Below, piece by piece: positions 1 through 5,060 of a stretch of 8,545 nt of DNA (position 1 is the stretch's first letter; each line of letters starts with the position of its first letter). The position numbers were made by a program, and so were the translations under genes. This DNA comes from Treponema sp. GTDB taxonomy: Bacteria; Spirochaetota; Spirochaetia; Treponematales; Breznakiellaceae. The notes under the pieces are model-generated. The model was not told the DNA's origin. It searched no databases and saw only the letters and a list, made by a program, of their open reading frames with translations. The stretch is taken from positions 1 through 8,545 of the forward strand of contig JAISOQ010000272.1 in assembly GCA_031275515.1 (NCBI GenBank), written 5' to 3'.

Positions 1-8
1 CAATGTCG

Positions 9-70
9 CATAACAGGTCTGTATATGCTTCGCCGCCTGGCGGCTCGGGCTACGGTTTTGGGACAGCCTC
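9..70. repeat. Degenerate copy of a palindromic interspersed repeat
   Basis: The right arm GTTTTGGGACAGCCTC at 55-70 is the exact reverse complement of the left arm of the repeat at 4877-4892. The matching left arm is not intact here. However, CATAAC at 9-14 is also found just before the left arm at 4871-4876, and the following bases still share the CTGT core, so a decayed left arm at about 15-30 is plausible. The centre holds its own GC-rich palindrome, GCCGCC-T-GGCGGC, at 32-44. The right arm is followed by two T-runs (72-77 and 81-87), so the 3' half could also help terminate transcription arriving from the left, although only a weak GGGCT/AGCCT stem (47-51 with 65-69) is adjacent. The right arm is clear; the extent of the element is inferred. 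Confidence 0.55.
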
Positions 71-85
71 TCTTTTTTAGTTTTT

Positions 86-113
86 TTGTATCCGGATTAA
101 AGCGGCGTACAAT
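86..113 (+). promoter_or_regulatory. Candidate promoter of the yifB/comM-like gene
   Basis: A -35-like TTGTAT at 86-91 and a -10-like TACAAT at 108-113 are separated by 16 bp. This would place the transcription start near position 120, about 25 nt before the ATG at 145. The -10 hexamer is good and the -35 matches only the TTG core well. A T-rich stretch lies directly upstream. Sequence match only. Confidence 0.4.
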
Positions 114-144
114 ATCGCGCCATATATATTCATGAGGTAACAAT

Positions 145-1770
145 ATGGATGTAATGGCGTATGCGCCTTACGGCGCTGACGGAATCATTATCCGGGTTGA
201 AGCGGATATACGCCGGGGGATTCCGGGTATAGACATCACCGGACTTGCGGAAGGGGCGGTACGGGAGGCCAGGGAACGGGTACGGGCGGCGTTCAGGAAT
301 TCGGGGTATGCCTTTCCCCAGGATCGGATTCTTATTAATCTGGCGCCCGCAGGGGTACGGAAGGACGGCGCGTCTCTGGACCTTCCCATTGCCTTGGCGG
401 TAATGTCCGCCGCCGGGCTTATCCCCTCTCTGGAGGCAGGCGGCAAGGCCGGGGCGGAAATTCCCCCTTCCCCGGCGAATGTGATGATCCTTGGGGAACT
501 GGAACTTTCCGGCAGGCTCAGGCCGGTCCGGGGAGCGCTTGCCGCCGCTGCGGCATCCCTCCGCGCGGGAATACGGGACTTCATCGTTCCTGTGGAAAAC
601 GCCCGGGAAGCGGCTATCCTTTCGGAGGGCCGTTATGCCGCCGCCGCCACCCTGGACGAAGCGGTCCGCGCCTTTAGAAGCCTTTCCCAAACCGGCGGAT
701 TCCCCCCAGGAGGGCCGCCTTCCGAACAGGCGGCGGTTCCGGTCCCGCCCGCCGCTCTGTACGGCGACTTTGCCGAGGTAAAGGGCCAGGGCCGGTACAA
801 ACGGGTTCTGGAAATCGCCGCCGCCGGGGGGCATAACCTGCTGGCCTTCGGCCCTCCTGGAGGGGGAAAGACCATGCTTGCCCGGCGTATGCCGTCGATT
901 ATGGCGCCTCTGGAAACTTGGGAAGCGGTGGAGGTGACCCGTCTGCATAGTCTTGCCGGCCAATTAGAAGGGGGCCTCATCACTCGTCCGCCTTTCCGTT
1001 CGCCCCATCATTCCGCTACCGCCGAGGGCATTCTTGGAGGCGGCAAAACCGTGCGTCCCGGGGAGATCAGTCTGGCCAACTTTGGGGTCCTGTTCCTGGA
1101 CGAAGCCCCGGAATTCAGGGCCAACGTACTCCAGGCTCTGCGGGAACCTCTGGAAGATCGGGTGATAACCATTTCCCGGGCGGAAGGACCGGTCCCCCTG
1201 CCGGCGGATTTCCAACTGATCCTGGCCGCCAATGCCTGCCCCTGCGGCAGGCTGGGCGTCCGCATGAGGGCGGAGGGACCGGAAGAAAGCCCTCCGGGAA
1301 CGGCCTTTTCCCCTTCGGGCTGCTTTTGTACCCCCGATGAGATACACCGATACTGGCGGAAGTTTTCCGGGGCCCTTTTGGACCGGGTGGAACTGCGGAT
1401 AGTGGTTATACCTCCCGGACCGGAGGAATTGGCCGGCGGGCGGGAGGAATCCAGCGAAGTTGTGGCCCGCCGGGTCAGCCGGGCGGTGGAAATCCAGCGG
1501 GAACGGTTCAAAGGAACGGGTATACGCCGTAACGCCCGGATGACAACAGGAATGACGGAAAAATACTGCGCCCTGGCCGGAGAAACCCAAAAGGCTTTTC
1601 ATTTGGCTCTGGAAAAACAGAACCTCTCTGGCCGGGCATTCCACGGTATACTCCGGGTGGGGCGCACCATTGCCGATCTGGAAGGGGAGGATCTCATAAC
1701 AACCGGCCATATCCTGGAAGCGATCCGGTACCGCCGTCTGGGGGAAGACCCTTATGATATTTTCGAGTAA
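145..1770 (+). CDS. YifB/ComM-family Mg-chelatase-like AAA+ ATPase
   Basis: This 541-residue protein has the full YifB/ComM architecture. An N-terminal ribosomal-S5-like/Lon-like domain covers about residues 1-190, with the family phrases RGIPGIDITGL, NLAPAGVRKDG and LDLPIAL. The Mg-chelatase-type AAA+ core carries Walker A GPPGGGKT at 236-243, the FRSPHHSATAEGILGGG segment, and Walker B LFLDE at 316-320. Two Cys pairs, C365/C367 and C393/C395, form the zinc-finger-like element usual in this family. The LLDRVEL segment (R414) and a C-terminal helical domain (SGRAFHGILRVGRTIADL) complete it. Length is slightly above the usual 500 or so residues. GAGG at 134-137, 7 nt before the ATG, supports the start. 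In naturally transformable Gram-negative bacteria ComM is a hexameric helicase that drives branch migration during DNA uptake; in other bacteria the role is unclear. No competence genes are nearby, so the cellular job here is unknown. Confidence 0.93.
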   Translation: MDVMAYAPYGADGIIIRVEADIRRGIPGIDITGLAEGAVREARERVRAAFRNSGYAFPQDRILINLAPAGVRKDGASLDLPIALAVMSAAGLIPSLEAGGKAGAEIPPSPANVMILGELELSGRLRPVRGALAAAAASLRAGIRDFIVPVENAREAAILSEGRYAAAATLDEAVRAFRSLSQTGGFPPGGPPSEQAAVPVPPAALYGDFAEVKGQGRYKRVLEIAAAGGHNLLAFGPPGGGKTMLARRMPSIMAPLETWEAVEVTRLHSLAGQLEGGLITRPPFRSPHHSATAEGILGGGKTVRPGEISLANFGVLFLDEAPEFRANVLQALREPLEDRVITISRAEGPVPLPADFQLILAANACPCGRLGVRMRAEGPEESPPGTAFSPSGCFCTPDEIHRYWRKFSGALLDRVELRIVVIPPGPEELAGGREESSEVVARRVSRAVEIQRERFKGTGIRRNARMTTGMTEKYCALAGETQKAFHLALEKQNLSGRAFHGILRVGRTIADLEGEDLITTGHILEAIRYRRLGEDPYDIFE

Positions 1771-1784
1771 TTCGGTTGAATCAC

Positions 1785-2645
1785 TCAATCCCGGGACATA
1801 AGCGGCGCGCATAATTCCGGCAAGGCATCCAACACCGAGTCCGCTATTTCCCTATCCCCGGATGAATGGCCCAGTTTCCGGTCCAAACGGGCTGCGCCGT
1901 GAAAATCGCTGCCTTCGGTGACGTAAAGCCCCAGGGATCTGCCCAGAGCTTCCAGGCGTTTACAGGACCGGGGTTTAGCCGTAGGATGCCAGGCTTCCAG
2001 GCCGTCCAAACCCCGGTTCTTTAGGCCCTTCACAAAGCCCGGAAGCCGGCCCCATGCGAGGTAGAGGGACATGGGATGGGCCAGGACCGTGATTCCCCGG
2101 GATTCCTTGATGAGCGCCACAGCCCGGTCAAAAGCCAGCGTCTTTTTGGGGACAAACAAGGGCTTGTCCCGGCCTAGATACCGGGTAAAAGCCTGTTCAT
2201 GGTTTTTCACCAGGCCCCGGCTGATGAGGAGGGATGCAAAATGGGGCCGGCCAATGGAACCGCCCCCGGAAAACGCGCGGACTTCCTCATAATCCGCATG
2301 TATACCCAAGGCGTGGAGGCGTTTTAGGATTTCCTGGTTCCGCGCTTCCCGGGAACGGGCCAGGCGATCCACCGCGTCGAGGAAAGCCGGACTGGGCCGG
2401 GTTAAACCCAGGCCCAAGAGATGAAAGTCCCCCAGAGCAGCGGGCCAGTCAATCGCCAGCTCTATTCCCGGAATAAACCGGATTGAATGTTTTGCCGCAG
2501 TTTCTTCCGCACTTTTTAAACCCTGTATGGTATCATGGTCTGTCAGAGCTATGGCCGAAAGCCCCTGCTTTGCGGCGGCGGCAATGAGTTCCGCCGGACT
2601 CAGGTCTCCATCGGATACGTTGGAATGGGTATGCAAGTCGATCAT
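1785..2645 (-). CDS. PHP-domain phosphoesterase, YciV/RNase AM-like
   Basis: From the ATG at 2645 the product is 286 residues, close to the roughly 293 of E. coli YciV (RNase AM, a 5'-3' exonuclease that also acts on 3',5'-nucleotide bisphosphates). It begins with the classic PHP motif DLHTHSNVSDG (H5, H7, D12). It continues with TDHDT (D36-H37-D38), GIEL (E62), DFH (H75), RPHFA (H135), LAHP (H190) and SDFHG (D247, H249), so all metal-ligand positions of the family are present. A metal-dependent phosphoesterase acting on small nucleotides or short RNA is the likely role; the exact substrate cannot be read from sequence. The start is uncertain: the frame stays open upstream through an ATG at 2666 to a TTG at 2726, and none has a good ribosome binding site. 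The ATG at 2645 places the motif where homologues begin. It converges with the upstream ATPase gene, stop to stop, with 14 bp between. Confidence 0.9.
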   Translation of the reverse strand: MIDLHTHSNVSDGDLSPAELIAAAAKQGLSAIALTDHDTIQGLKSAEETAAKHSIRFIPGIELAIDWPAALGDFHLLGLGLTRPSPAFLDAVDRLARSREARNQEILKRLHALGIHADYEEVRAFSGGGSIGRPHFASLLISRGLVKNHEQAFTRYLGRDKPLFVPKKTLAFDRAVALIKESRGITVLAHPMSLYLAWGRLPGFVKGLKNRGLDGLEAWHPTAKPRSCKRLEALGRSLGLYVTEGSDFHGAARLDRKLGHSSGDREIADSVLDALPELCAPLMSRD

Positions 2646-2726
2646 GGCTGATGGATAGTTTACCATACTGTGATAGGGTGTTATAGTCTGTAAAGCGAGC
2701 GGGTTTCGAAGCTTGGTTAGTTTCAA

Positions 2727-3080
2727 ATTAAAGTTATAGGTTGACTGTTCGGCGTTAGGGTCATAAAATAAAATATAGTTGGCAGTTCCCCCGGCGCAGG
2801 CGATGGAACCGCCGGCTGCTCAAAGGCCGGGCGGATGATCTTTTTGAGAATCTGGCATCCGCCATTTAGGGGGGATGATAAATTTTTGGCCCTGGCTGGT
2901 AAGCCCATCTATGGGGAACTCAGGTTTCTTGAACTTTTGGGTGGGAAAATTCCCTGGGGATAGTGAGATTATGGTAGGGGGACGACCTATGTTTGTTTCC
3001 GGTGATCCCGCGAAACTTTACTGTTCGATTCGGAAGAAAACAGGACTAAAAAAAACGCAGGATTTTTTACATTTTGACCC
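2727..3080. other. Intergenic spacer with no convincing gene
   Basis: This spacer separates two divergently oriented transcription units. I see no tRNA, known small-RNA signature or clear promoter in it. It contains the inverted repeats CCGGCG/CGCCGG (2791-2796 with 2810-2815) and GTTCC/GGAAC (2785-2789 with 2805-2809), which cross and so are mutually exclusive as RNA stems. It also has a compact dyad, GGGAA-AA-TTCCC, at 2943-2954 that could be a protein site. Several short frames are open across the same bases: plus-strand 2835-2963 (42 codons), plus-strand from 2875, and minus-strand 2908 to 2723 (61 codons). None has both a good ribosome site and a recognisable domain. It may be a decayed gene, an interspersed repeat or a leader region. 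Confidence 0.5.
2835..2963 (+). CDS. Possible small ORF of 42 codons, unrecognised
   Basis: ATG at 2835 opens a 42-codon frame ending in TAG at 2961-2963. AGG at 2824-2826, 8 nt upstream, is a weak ribosome site. The peptide has a mixed, protein-like composition, with a middle section reading FLALAGKPIYGELRFLELLG, but no family that I recognise. Other short frames overlap it on both strands, so this may be chance or part of a repeated element. I list it only because it is the most protein-like reading in the spacer. Confidence 0.15.
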   Translation: MIFLRIWHPPFRGDDKFLALAGKPIYGELRFLELLGGKIPWG

Positions 3081-3085
3081 GGAGG
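3081..3085 (+). promoter_or_regulatory. Ribosome binding site of the cNMP/TPR gene
   Basis: A perfect GGAGG lies 9 nt before the ATG at 3095. It decides the start in favour of this ATG over the in-frame TTG at 3074, which lies upstream of the site and would encode the site itself. Confidence 0.75.
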
Positions 3086-3094
3086 CTGAACCCT

Positions 3095-4183
3095 ATGCCT
3101 AAAATAATGTCTTACCGGAACGGAGCGGTTATCTATTTCCAGGGCGATATAGCGGATAAGATCTATATCCTTCAAAAGGGAAGCGTCAGAGTGGCTTATC
3201 AGAACATCGAAACCGGCAGTGATGAGTATGAAATCTTGCAGCCTGGGGAAGTATTCGGCGTCAAATCGGCCCTGGGCCGGTATAACCGGGAAGAAAACGC
3301 CATCGCCATTCAGGATTCGATGATCATGGCCATGTCGGTCGGTGAATTTGAGCAGTTCGCTATGGCAAATACTCGAATCGTCATGAAGATGCTTAAAGTG
3401 TTTTCAAACCAGCTGCGGCGGGTCCACTGGCAGGTTACGAGCCTTATGGTAAAGGAAGATCACCCGAACCCTGAGCCCGGGCTTTTTAAGATAGGCGAGT
3501 ATTACCTGAAGAATAAGCGGTATGCTCAGGCCCGGTATGTGTTCAGCCGGTACTTGACCTATTACCCCAGCGGCGCCAATGCTGCGGCGGCGACGGAAGG
3601 GCTTGAGGCTGCGGAAGCCGCATTGCCGCCGGAGGCTTCTCCCCGTTCTTCTGCCGGTACCGGCTTCGTTGTAGGCTCAGGCGGCAGCTTTGCCGTGGGA
3701 ACCCCGGACTCTGTTTCCTCTGCCAAAGGTCCGCAAAGGGGGGCGGAAAAAAAATCCCTTGGTCTTGGCAAGGCTTCCGCCGGATCCCCTTCCGGACATT
3801 TCGATCCCGCTCAAGCCTATAACAAGGCGGTAACCTTTATCTCCCAGGATAAGTATCAGGAGGCTTACACAGTGTTGCGGGCAATAATCGACTCCGGGGC
3901 GGATCGGGAATATACGGCGAAAAGCAGCTTCGACTTGGGGCGCTGCCTCTTCTTTATGGGGAAATTCAATGAGTGCATTGAGCATTTGAGCCGGGTAATT
4001 TCCAGCTATCCCAAATACCCGGAGCTGGGGGGCGGCCTTTTCTTTCTGGGCCAGGCGTATGAAAAAACAGGCCGCCGGGAGCAGGCCGCGGCTTTTTATA
4101 AAAAAATACTGAATTTAATTCCCAACCCGGAAAACGAGGTCCGCGCAAAAGCGGAACAGGCCCTCAAAGGCATGGAGGTCTAA
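3095..4183 (+). CDS. cNMP-binding-domain protein with TPR repeats, no DNA-binding domain
   Basis: The product from the ATG at 3095 is 362 residues. Residues about 8-115 form a Crp-type beta-barrel (GAVIYFQGDIADKIYILQKG, then ILQPGEVFG). The phosphate-binding cassette is degenerate: positions 54-72 read FGVKSALGRYNREENAIAI, without the Glu and Arg-Ser that contact cyclic phosphate in Crp. A TPR-like unit follows at about 130-165 (LFKIGEYYLKNKRYAQARYVF), then an Ala/Ser/Gly-rich low-complexity linker at about 165-238, then three TPR-like units at about 240-355 (for example CLFFMGKFNECIEHLSRVI and LGQAYEKTGRREQAAAFYKK). There is no signal peptide, membrane segment or helix-turn-helix, so a cytoplasmic protein-interaction role is inferred. 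The following Crp gene is translationally coupled, which suggests a shared regulatory function. Domain calls are firm; whether any ligand is bound is doubtful. Confidence 0.85.
   Translation: MPKIMSYRNGAVIYFQGDIADKIYILQKGSVRVAYQNIETGSDEYEILQPGEVFGVKSALGRYNREENAIAIQDSMIMAMSVGEFEQFAMANTRIVMKMLKVFSNQLRRVHWQVTSLMVKEDHPNPEPGLFKIGEYYLKNKRYAQARYVFSRYLTYYPSGANAAAATEGLEAAEAALPPEASPRSSAGTGFVVGSGGSFAVGTPDSVSSAKGPQRGAEKKSLGLGKASAGSPSGHFDPAQAYNKAVTFISQDKYQEAYTVLRAIIDSGADREYTAKSSFDLGRCLFFMGKFNECIEHLSRVISSYPKYPELGGGLFFLGQAYEKTGRREQAAAFYKKILNLIPNPENEVRAKAEQALKGMEV
4174..4178 (+). promoter_or_regulatory. Ribosome binding site inside the end of the upstream gene
   Basis: GGAGG lies within the last codons of the cNMP/TPR gene, 5 nt before the GTG at 4184 and 11 nt before an in-frame ATG at 4190. 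Spacing favours GTG. The upstream stop codon directly abuts the GTG, so translation of the two genes is probably coupled. Confidence 0.65.
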
Positions 4184-4822
4184 GTGGCTATGAACCTTGC
4201 GGCCTTTAGCCGTTTTGCCCGGACTTTTCAGCCCGGCGAGATGATTTTCTCCGAATATGAACCGGGAGATACGTTTTACATGATCCAATCAGGCAGGGTA
4301 AGGCTGGTTAAGCTCATAGGGGACTTTGAAAAGACCCTGGATATTCTGGAATCTTCGGACATGTTCGGCGAAATGGCTATTCTGGAAAATTCACCCCGTT
4401 CCGCCACAGCCATAGCCATTGATAAAGTCGTAGTTCTGGAATTCAACCGCTGGAATTTTGAAATCCTGGTGACGGGCAACCCCCAAATAGCCCTGATGCT
4501 CCTTAAAACTTTCGCCAAACGTATCTTCGATTCCAAACGTAAATTCATGATCCTCACCCTGGAAGATCCTCAGGCGAAAATCGCCGACGTGTTCCTCATG
4601 CTTGATGAAAGCAATCCAAACCTTGACCGCACCACCAACCGCCGGGAATTTGAGATCTCTGTGGACGATGTTGCCCTTTGGGCGGGTATGGGGATCGACG
4701 CAACCAGAGATATTCTGAACCGTTTCATACAACAGCGGCGCGTAGAGGTGTATTCCGACAAAATCGTAGTTAAGAATATTGCCGACTTTTCCCGTTTTGT
4801 TAATTCCTGCCGCAAACAGTAA
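4184..4822 (+). CDS. Crp/Fnr-family transcriptional regulator
   Basis: The 212-residue product is the usual length for the family. An N-terminal cyclic-nucleotide-binding barrel covers about residues 5-115, with an intact phosphate-binding cassette, FGEMAILENSPRSATAIA. G62-E63 and R72-S73 correspond to the cAMP-contacting Gly-Glu and Arg-Ser of E. coli Crp. A dimerisation helix follows (about 100-135). A C-terminal winged helix-turn-helix (about 157-198) reads ISVDDVALWAGMGIDATRDI and ends with a wing around VYSDKIVVKN. There are no clustered N-terminal cysteines, so it is not an Fnr-type Fe-S sensor. It likely binds a cyclic nucleotide and controls transcription, but its targets cannot be deduced; I found no Crp-like TGTGA-N6-TCACA site in the window. 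It is co-transcribed with, and probably translationally coupled to, the preceding degenerate cNMP/TPR gene. The start may be the GTG at 4184 or the ATG at 4190. Confidence 0.92.
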   Translation: MAMNLAAFSRFARTFQPGEMIFSEYEPGDTFYMIQSGRVRLVKLIGDFEKTLDILESSDMFGEMAILENSPRSATAIAIDKVVVLEFNRWNFEILVTGNPQIALMLLKTFAKRIFDSKRKFMILTLEDPQAKIADVFLMLDESNPNLDRTTNRREFEISVDDVALWAGMGIDATRDILNRFIQQRRVEVYSDKIVVKNIADFSRFVNSCRKQ

Positions 4823-4823
4823 G

Positions 4824-4860
4824 GCTCCGGCATGTTCCGCCGGGCAGCGGTCATGTTTTT
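4824..4860 (+). terminator. Possible terminator of the cNMP/Crp operon
   Basis: CCGGC at 4827-4831 pairs with GCCGG at 4839-4843 across a 7-nt loop, and GCT/AGC (4824-4826 with 4846-4848) extends the stem past a 2-nt bulge. A T5 run follows at 4856-4860, rather far (7 nt) from the stem, so efficiency may be modest. It begins two bases after the Crp stop codon, the expected place. Confidence 0.45.
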
Positions 4861-4876
4861 CGGGGCGTGGCATAAC

Positions 4877-4926
4877 GAGGCTGTCCCAAAACCCTGCGCA
4901 TTAACGCACAGTTTTGGGACAGCTTC
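4877..4926. repeat. Palindromic interspersed repeat, copy 1
   Basis: A 50-bp palindrome. The left arm GAGGCTGTCCCAAAAC (4877-4892) pairs with the right arm GTTTTGGGACAGCTTC (4911-4926) with one G-T pair in 16. Inside it, TGCG (4895-4898) pairs with CGCA (4905-4908) around a 6-nt loop. The element would form a long stem-loop in RNA from either strand. There is no coding capacity. The arms resemble terminal inverted repeats of some insertion sequences, so an origin as a miniature transposable element or REP-like element is possible, but no transposase is in the window and no target duplication is evident. Confidence 0.75.
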
Positions 4927-4944
4927 TAAAGTTAAAATTTTTTC

Positions 4945-4973
4945 TTGACTGAATAAAATTTCAGCAATACAAT
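4945..4973 (+). promoter_or_regulatory. Near-consensus sigma70-type promoter of the molybdenum hydroxylase operon
   Basis: TTGACT (-35, 4945-4950) and TACAAT (-10, 4968-4973) are separated by exactly 17 bp, each with one mismatch to consensus. An A/T-rich tract (4934-4943) lies immediately upstream like an UP element. The predicted transcription start is about 4980, some 80 nt before the ATG at 5061. The promoter lies precisely between two copies of the palindromic repeat. This is the best promoter in the window. Confidence 0.75.
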
Positions 4974-4986
4974 AAACTAAATTCTT

Positions 4987-5044
4987 GAGGCTGTTCCAAA
5001 ACCTCGCGCGTCAGCGCACGATCAATTAGTTTTGAGACAGTCTC
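4987..5044. repeat. Palindromic interspersed repeat, copy 2, in the leader of the hydroxylase operon
   Basis: The left arm GAGGCTGTTCCAAAAC (4987-5002) differs from copy 1 at one base. The right arm GTTTTGAGACAGTCTC (5029-5044) pairs with it at 13 Watson-Crick positions, two G-T pairs and one C-A mismatch. An inner stem pairs 5004-5010 with 5015-5021, six of seven positions, around the loop TCAG. The inner sequence differs from that of the other copies yet is again self-complementary. The element starts about 7 nt after the predicted transcription start and ends 7 nt before the ribosome site, so the transcript leader is essentially this hairpin. Confidence 0.75.
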
Positions 5045-5051
5045 TATTATG

Positions 5052-5056
5052 AAGGA
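5052..5056 (+). promoter_or_regulatory. Ribosome binding site of the fused hydroxylase gene
   Basis: AAGGA lies 4 nt before the ATG at 5061. The in-frame ATG at 5049 has no such site and lies upstream of it, so 5061 is the preferred start. The site is just 7 nt beyond the foot of the leader hairpin. Confidence 0.55.
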
Positions 5057-5060
5057 ACAA

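Noticed and set aside
1774..1790. Small inverted repeat TTGA-ATCAC-TCAA between the convergent stop codons, as a bidirectional terminator
   Set aside because: The stem is only 4-6 bp with few G-C pairs and there is no T-run on either side.
130..1812. Two consecutive long minus-strand frames covering the whole YifB/ComM-like gene
   Set aside because: They are shadows of the conserved plus-strand gene, in one antisense frame broken by a single stop, with low-complexity translation and no motif.
2985..3025. TTGTTT and TTTACT 18 bp apart as the promoter of the cNMP/Crp operon
   Set aside because: Only 3 and 4 of 6 bases match consensus, which is not better than chance in such sequence.
2875..3102. 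A 75-codon plus-strand frame upstream of the cNMP/TPR gene
   Set aside because: The G-run before the ATG has no usable spacing, the frame overlaps the true gene start out of frame, and the translation matches no family I know.
4877..5044. The two adjacent palindromes as a CRISPR array
   Set aside because: Only two units, each an imperfect palindrome with a different centre, and the sequence between them is a promoter rather than a spacer of regular length.
5049..5060. ATG at 5049 as the start of the hydroxylase gene
   Set aside because: There is no ribosome site before it; AAGGA at 5052-5056 lies within its first codons and serves the ATG at 5061.
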